The position numbers and the translations under genes are program-made. From JAEUIG01 sp046349775 (GTDB lineage: Bacteria > Planctomycetota > Planctomycetia > Planctomycetales > Planctomycetaceae): 64,000 nucleotides of DNA. The stretch covers positions 12,066 through 76,065 of the forward strand of contig JAXMBS010000021.1 of assembly GCA_046349775.1 (NCBI GenBank), read 5' to 3'. The first letter of the stretch is position 1. Each line of letters begins with the position of its first letter. Shown here piece after piece: positions 1 through 9,469 of this stretch. The notes under the pieces are model-generated. The model saw nothing but the letters and a program-made list of their open reading frames with translations, had not been told where the DNA came from and made no database searches.

Positions 1-134
1 TGCTGGGGAACGCAGCCTGCAGAGCTCCGTTTCGCGTCTCGTTCGCTCTTTGACGACCAGTCGCTCGCGGACCGCCCGTCCGCTTACAATACGATCTCGC
101 TGATCCATAGCCTGAACTTCCCAGACTCCTACTC

Positions 135-1256
135 GTGTCTGCTGATCCGCTCATCGTTCCCGTCCCCCTCGGTGAACGCAGTTACGAAATCATCATCGGG
201 ACCGGCGTCCTCGATGCGGCTGCCGCACATTTCGAATCGCGGCTCGCACAGCGGTCGCATGGGCGGCTGTCCCGGACTGCCGCGATCGTCACCGACAGCC
301 ACGTATCCGCACACGCACAACTCGTCCAGAGCAGCTTGCAACGTGCGGGTTGGCGCGTCGAATCGATCCTGATCCCTCCCGGCGAAAAGTCCAAGTCGCT
401 GGAAGTCGTCGCCACCATCTACGACCGGCTCGTCGCCATTCACGCCGATCGCCGGACTGCCATCATCGCGGTGGGCGGCGGCGTCGTCGGCGATACGGCT
501 GGTTTCGTCGCCGCCACGTACAATCGCGGCCTGCCGTTCGTCCAGGTTCCGACCACGCTGCTCGCCGACGTTGACAGCTCCGTCGGCGGCAAAGTCGGGA
601 TCAATCATCCGCAGGCCAAGAACCTGATCGGCGCGTTTCACCAGCCGGCCGCCGTCCTCATCGACACCGCCGCGCTCACCACGCTGTCCGACCGCGATTA
701 CCGCTCCGGCCTCGCGGAAGTCGTGAAGTACGGCGTGATCCTTGATGCCACGTTCTTCAACTATCTCGAACAGTCCGTCGCGGCCCTGAATCGCCGCGAT
801 CCGGCCGCACTCCAGCATGTGATCGCCACGAGCTGCCGGCTCAAGGCGCACGTCGTCGAACGGGACGAATTCGAACTCACCGGACTGCGGGCCGTCCTCA
901 ACTACGGCCACACGTTCGGCCATGCGTTTGAGGCCCTGGCCCAGTACGGCGAGCTGCTGCACGGCGAGGCAGTCGCCATCGGCATGGTCTACGCCAGCCG
1001 GCTCGCCGAGCGGCTGGGGAAGATCGACTCCACCATCACCGCCCGGCAGATCCAACTGCTCGACCGGCTCCAACTCCCTACGAAGCTGCCGGCGGGAATG
1101 TCCTTCGCTCACGAAGAAGTCCTGGAACGGATGCGACTCGACAAGAAGGCAGTCGCCGGAAAGATGCGGTTCATCCTGCCAACGCGGCTGGGACACGTGG
1201 AACTATTTGACGATGTGCCGGAGGCGGATGTCCTGGCTGTCCTGAGCAACGCCTGA
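135..1256 (+). CDS. aroB: 3-dehydroquinate synthase
   Basis: Second enzyme of the shikimate pathway: it converts DAHP to 3-dehydroquinate using NAD+ and a divalent metal in the cytoplasm. The 373-residue length is normal for the family. Visible signatures are the NAD-binding segment GGGVVGDTAGFVAATY, the following PTTLLADVDSSVGGK and the metal-binding NYGHTFGHAFE. The start chosen is GTG at 135, which gives an N-terminus running directly into the first beta strand. No ATG lies nearby upstream. The prenyltransferase follows after 51 bp on the same strand, so co-transcription is plausible. Identification is firm; the start is less so because the window begins only 134 bp upstream. Confidence 0.95.
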   Translation: MSADPLIVPVPLGERSYEIIIGTGVLDAAAAHFESRLAQRSHGRLSRTAAIVTDSHVSAHAQLVQSSLQRAGWRVESILIPPGEKSKSLEVVATIYDRLVAIHADRRTAIIAVGGGVVGDTAGFVAATYNRGLPFVQVPTTLLADVDSSVGGKVGINHPQAKNLIGAFHQPAAVLIDTAALTTLSDRDYRSGLAEVVKYGVILDATFFNYLEQSVAALNRRDPAALQHVIATSCRLKAHVVERDEFELTGLRAVLNYGHTFGHAFEALAQYGELLHGEAVAIGMVYASRLAERLGKIDSTITARQIQLLDRLQLPTKLPAGMSFAHEEVLERMRLDKKAVAGKMRFILPTRLGHVELFDDVPEADVLAVLSNA

Positions 1257-1307
1257 TCGTTAAGTCGAGTTGGTGAAATCGGCTATTAAATTTCGGTTTT
1301 TGGGGCA

Positions 1308-2198
1308 ATGGAAGCACTCTCAGCAGACACGCGAATGTTCGTCACCGTGCGGCGATTGCTGGAACTCGTCCGCTTCAGCCACACGGTCTTCGCGCTGCCG
1401 TTCGCCCTGCTGGCCGCCGCCCTTGCCTGGCGGACCGTCCCGTTCCGCGTTCAGGACCTGGTCGGCATCCTGCTGTGCATGGTCTTCGCCCGCTCGGCCG
1501 CGATGGCCTTTAACCGGATCGTCGATCGCCGCATCGACGCGGAAAATGCCCGCACCGCGCAGCGTCATCTGCCCGCCGGCCTGCTCGGCCTCGGAGCCGT
1601 TACGTTGTTCACGATCGCCTGCTGTGCGGCGTTCATCGCCTGCACGGCGCTGTTCCTGCCCAACCGCTGGCCGCTGATCCTCTCAACGCCGGTCCTCGCA
1701 TTCCTGATGGGCTACTCATACGCCAAGCGCTGGACCACGCTCTGCCACTACTGGCTCTCGGCGGCGCTGATGCTCTCGCCGATCTGCGTCTGGATCGCCT
1801 TGACCGGCACGGTGAGCTGGACGCCCGTCATGCTGGCTGCCGTGATCTTCTTCTGGGTCGGCGGCTTCGACATCCTCTACGCCTGCCAGGACGCCGACTA
1901 CGACCGCCAGCACGGCCTGTTCAGCGTCCCCGCCCGCTGGGGCGTCCCCACGGCCCTTCGCTGGGCCTTCATCAGCCACCTCCTCTGCATCGCCTGCCTG
2001 TTCGGTCTCTGGTGGCTCGCCGGACTCGGCACAATCTTTCTCATCGGCATCGTCGCAGTGACTCTGCTCCTGCTCTACGAACACCGTCTCGTCCGCCCCG
2101 ACGATCTCAGCCGCATCAACGTCGCCTTCTTTCAGGTAAACGCCGTCATCAGCATCGGCCTTCTCGCGGTCGGCTTGCTCGACCTCTATCTGCTGTGA
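1308..2198 (+). CDS. UbiA-family polyprenyltransferase (4-hydroxybenzoate/MqnP type)
   Basis: Integral membrane prenyltransferase that attaches a polyprenyl chain to an aromatic ring in quinone biosynthesis. The two Asp-rich prenyl-diphosphate sites are visible: NRIVDRRID (NxxxDxxxD), followed by ARTAQRHLPAG, and later YACQDADYDRQHGLFSVP. The rest is a run of hydrophobic helices, and 296 residues is typical. In organisms using the futalosine menaquinone route the orthologue is MqnP. UbiA-like annotation alone cannot separate the two substrates, so no symbol is given. A second in-frame ATG at 1335 is an alternative start. It lies downstream of aroB, and both contribute to chorismate/quinone metabolism. 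Confidence 0.88.
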   Translation: MEALSADTRMFVTVRRLLELVRFSHTVFALPFALLAAALAWRTVPFRVQDLVGILLCMVFARSAAMAFNRIVDRRIDAENARTAQRHLPAGLLGLGAVTLFTIACCAAFIACTALFLPNRWPLILSTPVLAFLMGYSYAKRWTTLCHYWLSAALMLSPICVWIALTGTVSWTPVMLAAVIFFWVGGFDILYACQDADYDRQHGLFSVPARWGVPTALRWAFISHLLCIACLFGLWWLAGLGTIFLIGIVAVTLLLLYEHRLVRPDDLSRINVAFFQVNAVISIGLLAVGLLDLYLL

Positions 2199-2204
2199 CG
2201 AAGA

Positions 2205-2270
2205 GTGGGTGGTGAGTAGTGGATAGCAAATGGGTTTTCCCCTACCAACTATCCACTACCAACTACCCAC
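2205..2270. repeat. inverted repeat between convergent genes
   Basis: Two 22-nt arms (2205-2226 and 2249-2270) are inverted copies of each other at about 18 of 22 positions, separated by 22 nt. The arms are built from the GTAGTGG theme, which recurs near 45950. The hairpin sits where the prenyltransferase (+) and the SpoU methyltransferase (-) converge, and may serve as a terminator, but there is no T-tract. Confidence 0.6.
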
Positions 2271-2994
2271 TCAGTCTCGCCACCACCACCGCCGTCGCCA
2301 CTGACACGTTCAGCGACCCGACTGCCCCGCGCGGTGTGATCCGGCACGTCTCGTCGCACACATCCAGGCTCAGGCGACGCAGCCCGCGCTCTTCGTTGCC
2401 GACCAGCACGAACCACCGCCGGTCGCGGTCCACTTCGCTTACATCCCGCTCCGCGTGTTCCGACGTCCCCAACACCCACATCCCCGACTGCTTCGCGATC
2501 TCCACCGCCCGGCTCAAATTCGTCTGCACCGAGAACGGCACATGCTCAATTCCCCCGCTGGCGACGTCGTACACCGCAGCCGTCAATGGCGCTGACCGGT
2601 CCCGCGTCAGCACGATCCCCCGGACGCCGAAAAACGCCGCCGTCCGGAACACCGCCCCGACATTCTGCGGATCCTGCAACTGATCCAGCCCCAGCCAGAT
2701 CCCCCGTTCCGTCCCGCCGGTCGCGAACAACTCATCCAGTTCGATCCCCTGCCGCTCCCGCACCACCGCCTCCGATCCACCCCCACGCTGCGGTCCGCTG
2801 GCGTGCTTCTTCCCTCCGCCGAACGTCCCAGCTGCTTCGTGAACGGTGACGCCCGTCTGTCGCGCACGATCCGCCACCTGCTGCCAGCTCTCGCTGAGCC
2901 TCCCGCGCTCGACACGGACTTCGAACACGTCCTGTGGACGCGTGTCGAACACGGCCAGCACGCTATGCGGATTCTTCAAAACCAGATGCGGCAT
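2263..2994 (-). CDS. TrmH/SpoU-family RNA 2'-O-methyltransferase
   Basis: SPOUT-class methyltransferase that 2'-O-methylates a ribose in tRNA or 23S rRNA using SAM. The three family motifs occur in order in the C-terminal half: DPQNVGAVFRTAAFFGVRG (motif 1), VLVGNEERGLRR (motif 2) and GSLNVSVATAV (motif 3). The first 90 or so residues look like an L7Ae/L30e-type substrate-binding domain. The 243-residue length fits RlmB-like proteins. A second family member lies just upstream on the same strand. Which RNA position is modified cannot be read from sequence, so no symbol is given. Confidence 0.88.
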   Translation of the reverse strand: MPHLVLKNPHSVLAVFDTRPQDVFEVRVERGRLSESWQQVADRARQTGVTVHEAAGTFGGGKKHASGPQRGGGSEAVVRERQGIELDELFATGGTERGIWLGLDQLQDPQNVGAVFRTAAFFGVRGIVLTRDRSAPLTAAVYDVASGGIEHVPFSVQTNLSRAVEIAKQSGMWVLGTSEHAERDVSEVDRDRRWFVLVGNEERGLRRLSLDVCDETCRITPRGAVGSLNVSVATAVVVARLSG

Positions 2995-3088
2995 GGTGCG
3001 ATTGACGAGACTGGAAAAAAAACAGGAGGGAACAGAGAAAACAACAAGGTCTGCGGTCGGCTGAGCCCTTATTCGCGTCGATTGGCGT

Positions 3089-3883
3089 TCATTCGCGGTC
3101 CCCTTTCCTTTGCCGCTGCACCTCGTAGCACAGAATCCCTGCGGCCACCGCCGCGTTCAGCGACTCAACATGCCCGAACTGCGGAATCTTCACCTGAAGA
3201 TCGCACGCAGCCAGTACCTCCTCACGAACACCCGCTCCCTCGTTCCCAATCACCAGCGCCACCGGTCGAGTCAGGTCGACGTCCGCCACCGTCCGCTTCG
3301 CATCACCCACCGCCGCAACACAGTGGATGCCGCGTGCACGCAGCCCGTCAATCAAAGCCAACAGATGATCCGTCTGTGCGATCGGCACATGATTCACTGC
3401 TCCCGCCGAACTCCGGGCCACCTGCACGGTCACTTCGGACTGATTCGCCGTCGGTACGATCACTCCGTGGACGCCAAATACATCCGCCGATCGCAGAATC
3501 GCTCCATAGTTGAAAGGATCCTGCACTCCGTCCAGCACCAGAAAGAACGCGTCGCTTCCACCGGCATCCAGCACCGATCCAGCATCCGCATATGGAAACG
3601 GCGGCATCTGCGCCATCAGACCCTGATGCGCCAATCCGCCGCAGCGGCGTGTCATCGTGGCTGGATCCGACTCGACCACCGCCACCTGCATGGCATCTGC
3701 CGCCGCCGTCACCTGGCGACGAACGTCCGCTTCCAGATCGTGCGAGACGCACACTTCCAGCGGCCGCCACCGCCCGGCGCGCAGCGTCTCCAGCACGGCG
3801 TGTCGCCCGTACAGCCACGACTTCTGATGGCTGCCCAGGAGGCGCCGATGTCCAGACTTCCTTCGCTTTCCGCCGACCATCAT
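3089..3883 (-). CDS. RlmB-like 23S rRNA (guanosine-2'-O-)-methyltransferase
   Basis: Second SPOUT methyltransferase, divergent from its neighbour at 2263-2994. An N-terminal substrate-binding domain (WLYGRHAVLETL) is followed by the motifs DPFNYGAILRSADVFGVHG, VALVIGNEGAGVREE and ESLNAAVAAGILCYEV. The GRHAVLEAL-like opening is the hallmark of RlmB, which modifies G2251 in E. coli. I place the start at the ATG at 3883 (MMVGGKRRKSGHRR, a basic start), because the 44 residues encoded upstream to 4015 look non-coding and overlap repeat sequence. The length is then 264 residues. About 95 bp separate it from the downstream methyltransferase. Confidence 0.85.
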   Translation of the reverse strand: MMVGGKRRKSGHRRLLGSHQKSWLYGRHAVLETLRAGRWRPLEVCVSHDLEADVRRQVTAAADAMQVAVVESDPATMTRRCGGLAHQGLMAQMPPFPYADAGSVLDAGGSDAFFLVLDGVQDPFNYGAILRSADVFGVHGVIVPTANQSEVTVQVARSSAGAVNHVPIAQTDHLLALIDGLRARGIHCVAAVGDAKRTVADVDLTRPVALVIGNEGAGVREEVLAACDLQVKIPQFGHVESLNAAVAAGILCYEVQRQRKGDRE

Positions 3884-4023
3884 CGCACCGCGAAAAAGGC
3901 TAGAACACGAGGTAATAGAGACAACTGAGAAAACGGAGAGGGTTCCAGCCGCCGTCGGGAAATCGACCGACAAGATACGGAATGAATGACGACGGAATGC
4001 AAATGTGGTGCTCATCCAAATCG

Positions 4024-4103
4024 CTTCGTGAACTTCGTGTCCTTCTGTTCAATTCTTCCCTGTTGGAAAACAGGATTTACAGAAGGACGCGAAGGCCACG
4101 AAG
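4024..4103. repeat. interspersed inverted repeat
   Basis: Arms at 4024-4048 and 4079-4103 are imperfect inverted copies with a CTTCGTG...TCCTTCTGT theme. A related element lies at about 56560-56720, where the CGTGTCCTT and CTTCTGT words recur. It occupies the gap between the RlmB-like gene and the haem-binding protein. No gene is seen at 3884-4231. Confidence 0.6.
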
Positions 4104-4231
4104 GACTGCAGTATCGGCTCCGCTGATCCGAATCATTCGAGAACATCACGATCGGGGTCAAGCAATCAAATGTGGTTCTCAGTGTCCTCTCTCCGTTGCC
4201 TCTGTTTCCTCCTGTTTCTCCCATTCGGATA

Positions 4232-7200
4232 TCACTGTGCGGCCGGCTGGGACTGGAGGTACGCGAACAGGTCGCGGAGTTCCTGCGGCTTGAACTGCCG
4301 GTACAGGTTGTCGGGCATGAGGGAGATGGTCGATTCTTCGAGTGCGTCGATTTCCGCTTCGGGGACGGTCGATTTCTCCCCCTTAGAGTCGACGAGTGTG
4401 ACGACGCCGCTGGAGCGATCGATGGGCAGGCCGGTGACGACGCGTCCGCTCTTCGTGGCGATGACGAGGCTGACATACTCCTTGCGGACGACGCTGCTGG
4501 GATCGACGAGGCTGACCAGTAGGAAGTCCTTGTCCTGGCGGTTGGCGGTGGTGAGGTCGGGGCCGACCTTCTGTCCTTCGCCGTAAAGCTGGTGGCACGT
4601 CGCGCAGTTCTTGGTGAACAGCAGTTTGCCGGCGGCGCGATCGCCGGCTGAGGCGCGGAGGTCGTTGTTGAGCCGGCGGACTTCAGCCAGTTTTTCTTCC
4701 GGCGTGGCGGCGGCGAGATTGCCCCAGTGCTTCTTGACGAGCGCGTCGAGGTCAGGCTCGTTCAGGAGTGCGATGCGGCGAATCTGGTCGACGGGTGTAA
4801 CTTCCGGTTTGATCTCGGCGTGATCGACGGCGGTCAACCAGGCGCGGGCGGAAGCTGCGCGGCCGAGCAGGATGTCGCGGATCTGGGATTTCAGCGCGTC
4901 GGAAATTGAGGACTGGTGCAGGGCCATCAGGCTGTCAGTCACTTGCGAGTTGTCGAAGTGTGCGAGGACTTGCAGAGCGGCGCTGCGGAGCGCGTCGGAC
5001 GCTTTGGATTCGGCGAGCTTCAGCGCGGGATCGACCAGCGAACTGTCAGCGGTCGGTCCGAGGATGCCGAGGAGTGCAATCCGGCGCTGTTCGTCTGTTG
5101 TGGCATCGAATGCATCGCGGAACGCGGCGTCAAATGCCTCTCGGTGTCCGAGCGTGATCGCGAACTGAAGCAGCGTCGAGTTCTGTGGTGCGACGTGCCA
5201 GTCGGCCAGCAGCAGCTTGGAGAGTTCGTGGTCGCGTGCGGCCGCGGACCAGACAGCGTTGCGGGTGTCGGCAGGGAGTTCGCCCCAGCCGAGGAGGATC
5301 GGCTGCCAGAGGGCTGATCGATCGGCATCAGTCGGCGCGGCCTTCAGCAGCCGAACGACCGAATCAAGACCGTCCGGTGTGCCTTCGCTCGCATAGCGAC
5401 GGATCAGTCGCGGCAGGAGGAAGTCGCGGCCAAGCTCGGATTTCCAGAGGGTGGGACGGACGAAGCGTTTGAGGACTTCTTCGCGGCCGGAGACGCTGTG
5501 TTGCTCGACGGCCCACCACCAGAGCAGCGGCAGGTACGGGTCGTCGTTGTGATCGTCGCGGTTGATGTTGGCATTGATCATCGGCAGCGCCTGGTGCGCC
5601 GGCAGGCGGCGGGCGGTGCAGGCGATCTGCTGGAGGACACTGACCTGGAACTCTGTTTCCGCAAAGTCGTCGAGATGATGCGCCAAATCGTTGGGCACTG
5701 CGGATTTCGGATCACCGAGGAGGCGGACGGTCCATTCACGCACGGCCGCATGGGGCGATTCAAGCAGTTCATTCGCCAATTCATTATCAAACCCTCCAAG
5801 CATATTGAGGGACCACAGAGCTTCGATTGCCGCTGTCTGCCCTCTGCTCTTGCTGAGTGTGCTGCGAAAGATATTCTGCAGCCGCTCGCGCTCAGTTGTT
5901 GATCCGCGAGGATCGCCCGACGCCGCATCGAATCGCCGCGCCAGTTCCTGCCGCGCGCGGCGGACGTACCATTGGCTATCGTGTCCGAGCCGCTCGAACA
6001 GTTCCTCGCCGCTCAGTTTTGCAAAATCGATCGGCTCCGCCCGCGGCGTCCCTTTTGGCGCAATCCGGTAGATTCGCCCGTTGGAGCGGTCCCAATCGGC
6101 ATCGGGATCGGGGTGTGCTGTGCGCTGGTCGTGCCAGTCGCTGACGTAGACGGCGCCGTCGGGGCCCAGCGTCACGTCGGTCGTCGCGAACCACGGGTCG
6201 TTGGCGACGATCAACTCGCCGGCATGGGCGGTCTGAACCGTCGAGCCGCGCGGCTCGATCGTGTTCCAGTAGACGCCGTGACCGAGGAGGTCGCCGGCGA
6301 TATACGTGCCGCGGAACGAGTCCGGGAACGCGTCTCCCTGGTAGATGATGCCGCCGACGGTGACGTGGCCGCCCACGAAATTCTTGTGCGGCGCGTGATC
6401 GAAGTAGCCGTAGGCGTGCGGATTGTGCAGCGCGCCGTGCTTGCCGAACGATTTGACGAGGTACGCCCCCTGCACACCGTGCAGCAGGACGTGGCCGCCG
6501 AAGTTGGTGCTGTAGAGCAGGCGGCCGGTGGCGTCGAAATCGAGGCCCCAGGAGTTGCCGCCCCCTTCGCAGAACAGCTCGAACTCCTTCGTCACCGGGT
6601 GATAGCGCCAGACCCCCTGCTGGAACTCGATGCCGCGGATGTTGGCCGTCACCGTGCTCCCCTGGCAGCCGTACAGCCAGCCGTCCGGTCCCCACGTGAG
6701 CGAGTTGGCGACGCTGTGCGCGTCCTCCATCCCGAAGCCGGTCAAGCAGACTTCCGGGTCGCTGTCGGGCACGTCGTCTCGGTTCCTGTCGGGATAGAAC
6801 AGCAGGTATGGGACGTTCAGGACGAAGACGCCGCCGTGGCCGAACGCGAGGCCCGTCGTGAGATTCAGGCCGTCGATGAAATCGCGGCCGGCGTCCATGC
6901 GGCCGTCGCCGTCGGTGTCTTCGAGAATGGTGATTCGGTCAGCGCCACGCGGGCCATGCGGCGGCGGTTCCGGGACGCGGTCGTATTTCGTCCGCGAGAA
7001 GCGATCGACCGTGACCCGCTTGAGCCCTTCGGGATTCGGGTACTGCAGGTACTGGATGACCCACAGTCGACCGCGGTCGTCGAACTCGATGGCCACCGGC
7101 TGGCGCACCAGCGGTTCGGCGGCCACGATGCTGACTTCGAAGCCGTCCGGGACGGTCATTTTCGCAACCGCCTGCTCAGGCGTGAGGCCCTGGGCGAGGG

Positions 7201-7273
7201 CTGGTCGCGAGTTGATCGCGGTGGCGAATGTCAGTGCCAGCGGGACGGACAGGAAGCGAAGCGGGCGGTGCAT
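4232..7273 (-). CDS. PVC-type haem-binding CxxCH protein with membrane-bound dehydrogenase domain
   Basis: Very large exported protein of a family that is heavily expanded in Planctomycetes. From the N-terminus: a signal peptide ending near SRPALAQG; a beta-propeller dehydrogenase-like domain starting VAKMTVPDGFEVSIVAAEP and including ILEDTDGDGRMD and WGPDGWLYG; a helical HEAT-like middle; and a C-terminal cytochrome c domain with the haem-attachment motif CATCH in FTKNCATCHQLYGEGQ. I chose the ATG at 7273, which places the signal peptide at the N-terminus, rather than one 57 bp upstream. Length is 1013 residues. The family is thought to oxidise sugars or alcohols and pass electrons to periplasmic cytochromes; the substrate is unknown. 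Confidence 0.9.
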   Translation of the reverse strand: MHRPLRFLSVPLALTFATAINSRPALAQGLTPEQAVAKMTVPDGFEVSIVAAEPLVRQPVAIEFDDRGRLWVIQYLQYPNPEGLKRVTVDRFSRTKYDRVPEPPPHGPRGADRITILEDTDGDGRMDAGRDFIDGLNLTTGLAFGHGGVFVLNVPYLLFYPDRNRDDVPDSDPEVCLTGFGMEDAHSVANSLTWGPDGWLYGCQGSTVTANIRGIEFQQGVWRYHPVTKEFELFCEGGGNSWGLDFDATGRLLYSTNFGGHVLLHGVQGAYLVKSFGKHGALHNPHAYGYFDHAPHKNFVGGHVTVGGIIYQGDAFPDSFRGTYIAGDLLGHGVYWNTIEPRGSTVQTAHAGELIVANDPWFATTDVTLGPDGAVYVSDWHDQRTAHPDPDADWDRSNGRIYRIAPKGTPRAEPIDFAKLSGEELFERLGHDSQWYVRRARQELARRFDAASGDPRGSTTERERLQNIFRSTLSKSRGQTAAIEALWSLNMLGGFDNELANELLESPHAAVREWTVRLLGDPKSAVPNDLAHHLDDFAETEFQVSVLQQIACTARRLPAHQALPMINANINRDDHNDDPYLPLLWWWAVEQHSVSGREEVLKRFVRPTLWKSELGRDFLLPRLIRRYASEGTPDGLDSVVRLLKAAPTDADRSALWQPILLGWGELPADTRNAVWSAAARDHELSKLLLADWHVAPQNSTLLQFAITLGHREAFDAAFRDAFDATTDEQRRIALLGILGPTADSSLVDPALKLAESKASDALRSAALQVLAHFDNSQVTDSLMALHQSSISDALKSQIRDILLGRAASARAWLTAVDHAEIKPEVTPVDQIRRIALLNEPDLDALVKKHWGNLAAATPEEKLAEVRRLNNDLRASAGDRAAGKLLFTKNCATCHQLYGEGQKVGPDLTTANRQDKDFLLVSLVDPSSVVRKEYVSLVIATKSGRVVTGLPIDRSSGVVTLVDSKGEKSTVPEAEIDALEESTISLMPDNLYRQFKPQELRDLFAYLQSQPAAQ

Positions 7274-7479
7274 GTCGAGCAGAGTAGAGAGAGATCGTGA
7301 TCGAGCCGTATGAAGATTGCTTCGCTGCACCCCTCACCCGGGTACCCTCTGGGTGCATCTCCCCGAACTCATGTCTCGCGTGATCACGGCGCCGTTCTCC
7401 GGGGAGAGGGAGACGCGCGGCGGGGTGACGCGTATCATAACCGGGAGCCTGCGGTGCGGCACTCTGTCGTTGCCGCGGC

Positions 7480-8517
7480 ATGCGCGCGAGGTCTGTCGTG
7501 CCCGCAGAATCGTCACCGCCGTCGAGTGATCCTGCCCGATTGGCGGGTCAAAGTTGGCTGTGGGCGCGGCTGGGCTGTTACGTCGTCGTCCCGTTCGTGT
7601 TGGTCACCAGCATGTTGGCTTATTTTCAGCGTACGTTGATCTATGTCCCGGACCAGAGCCCGGTCCGGCTGGGGGAATCCGGCTTTGAGTCTGACCGCGT
7701 GCGCGAGGTGAGCCGCGTCACCGACGACGGACTCACGCTCAAGGGCTGGCTGATTGCGGCCGAGGGGACCGCACTGACCGCGGAAGCGAACGGGTTCGGC
7801 GAGCAGCGCCCGCTGGTCCTGTACTTTCCGGGGAACGGCGGACATCGCGGCTATCGACTGAAGGAGATCCGGCAATTGACGTCGCTGGGGTGCGACGTGC
7901 TGTATTTCGATTATCGCGGCTATGGCGGCAATCCGGGCTGGCCGACAGAGGCTGACCTGGCTCGCGATGCCCGCGGGGTGTGGAACTTCGCTGTCGAGCA
8001 ACTGGGGGCGCAGCCGGAGCGAACGATCCTCTGGGGCGAATCGCTCGGCGGCGGCGTGGCGACAGGCGTGGCGTGGGACTTGTGCCGCGAGGGAACCCAA
8101 GCGGGAGGCCTGATCCTGCGATGCACGTTCACGTCGCTGCCGGATGCGGGGGCGTATCACTATCCGTGGCTGCCGGTACGGTGGGTGCTGCTTGATCGCT
8201 ACCCATCGATCGACCGGATCGGCAACGTCACATGTCCGTTGCTGGTCATTCATGGTCGCGAGGACACGATCGTGCCATTCGAGCAGGGGCAGCGTTTGTT
8301 CAATGCGGCGCCGGCGCAGTCGTCGGGCGGAGTGGCCAAGCGATTTCTTGATCTGCCGCAGGCCGGGCACAACGACATGATGTACGTGGCGGCGGATGAG
8401 ATCCGGGACGCGGTGGGGGAGTTTCTGACGAGTGCGGGTCAGGTGGAGCGGAGCGCCAGACAGCTCCACGGCGCTTCCACTGACAGTCGGAATAAAGAAT
8501 CGCGAAGTGCAAAATGA
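7480..8517 (+). CDS. membrane-anchored alpha/beta hydrolase (Bem46/ABHD17-like)
   Basis: Serine hydrolase of unknown substrate. One N-terminal membrane anchor (about residues 31-47) is followed by RTLIYVPDQ, the typical entry of this subfamily. The nucleophile elbow is GESLGG (Ser at about 188), preceded by the oxyanion-region PGNGGHRGYR. The acid is in VIHGREDTIVPF and the catalytic His in AGHNDMMYV. Length is 345 residues. It is divergent from the haem-binding gene, with about 200 bp between the starts. No pathway context is evident. Confidence 0.85.
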   Translation: MRARSVVPAESSPPSSDPARLAGQSWLWARLGCYVVVPFVLVTSMLAYFQRTLIYVPDQSPVRLGESGFESDRVREVSRVTDDGLTLKGWLIAAEGTALTAEANGFGEQRPLVLYFPGNGGHRGYRLKEIRQLTSLGCDVLYFDYRGYGGNPGWPTEADLARDARGVWNFAVEQLGAQPERTILWGESLGGGVATGVAWDLCREGTQAGGLILRCTFTSLPDAGAYHYPWLPVRWVLLDRYPSIDRIGNVTCPLLVIHGREDTIVPFEQGQRLFNAAPAQSSGGVAKRFLDLPQAGHNDMMYVAADEIRDAVGEFLTSAGQVERSARQLHGASTDSRNKESRSAK

Positions 8518-8575
8518 TCAGTTCAAATTGCAGATTGTTGCCGTCCGACCTCCGACTTCTGATCTCCGACTTGCA

Positions 8576-9230
8576 CATGTCGTTCGATCCCGAACCCTGA
8601 AACTGGCCACGTGGCACCTGCGGCGGCGATCCGGTGCTCCGGGGCTGGTGATCGAGCGTGTCGGGCCGGTCACGATGAAACTGGAGAAGAACTGGTTCCA
8701 GCGCTGGTGCGGTCGATCATCGCACAGCAGATCTCGTGGAAGGCGCGGGCGATCTGGGAGCGTCTGCACCGCCTCGGGTCAAACCGCAGGCCTACGCCGG
8801 AAGTGATCGCGGCGATTCCGATCGAGGAGCGCCAGATCGGTCTCTCGCAGCAGAAGGCGCGCTATCTGCATGACCCGCGCGGCGGCGTGGCGGACGGGCG
8901 GGCATGGCTCAGCCGCGCGCACGCATGGCCGACGATGAGGTGATTGAAGAACTGGTGCAGGTCAACGGGATCGGCGTCTGGACGATGCAGATGTTCCTCA
9001 TCTTTTCGCTGGGACGGCCGGACGTGTTGCCACACGGCGATTTCGGCGTGCGGGCTGCGATCCGCAATCTGTATGCGCTGGACGAACTTCCCAACCGCGA
9101 GCAGTCGTTCGCGATCGCGGAGCCGTGGCGGCCGTATGCCAGCATCGCCGCATGGTACTGCTGGCGGAGTCTGGACAACAACGGGCGAAGACGGGAACCG
9201 CTAATGAACACTAATCGCGCGCCAATTCGC
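8576..9230 (+). CDS. DNA-3-methyladenine glycosylase II-like protein, frameshifted
   Basis: Base-excision repair glycosylase of the AlkA / helix-hairpin-helix-GPD family, split over three frames. The order is MSFDPEP, then GLVIERVGPVTMKLEKNWFQ, then ALVRSIIAQQISWKARAIWE and IPIEERQIGLSQQKARYL, then ELVQVNGIGVWTMQMFLIF (the HhH motif) and LPHGDFGVRAAI, which carries the catalytic Asp. All conserved blocks are present in order, so at least three single-base indels separate them from an intact gene. Neighbouring genes show the same damage, so assembly error is the likelier cause than true decay. The 3' end is uncertain because it runs into an interspersed repeat at 9198. Confidence 0.75.
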
Positions 9231-9427
9231 CGTGAACCAGTTTCAAGGCCGGAGGGCGAGGCTCCCCGCCGAGCCGGAGTAAAAGGAAAGCCCGCTCTTC
9301 ATCTCGGCTCTCCTGACTGGTCGGGATCGCCCCTCCCAGCATGCCGACCTTTGAACTGCTGAAACCGGTTCATAAATCGAGGCCGAACCGTTAAACTTTA
9401 TCAACGCTGATTAGCGTTCATTAGCGG
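9198..9427. repeat. composite nested inverted-repeat element
   Basis: Outer arms at 9198-9216 and 9409-9427 are 19 nt long and inverted with one mismatch (CCGCTAATGAAC theme). Inside lie inner arms built on GTTTCAA (about 9233-9247) and TTGAACTGCTGAAAC (about 9350-9371). Between these is a GGAGGGCGAGGCTCC core that recurs at about 10940 and 52926. The element separates the glycosylase from the ceramidase-like gene and contains no gene. Confidence 0.6.
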
Positions 9428-9469
9428 TTTGCCTTTCCTTCGACTGCGGAGACGCTTGAGACTACCAAT

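Noticed and set aside
5972..7300. 442-codon open frame on the plus strand
   Set aside because: Antisense to the PVC-type haem-binding gene, whose translation carries clear family motifs. Long shadows are expected at this GC content.
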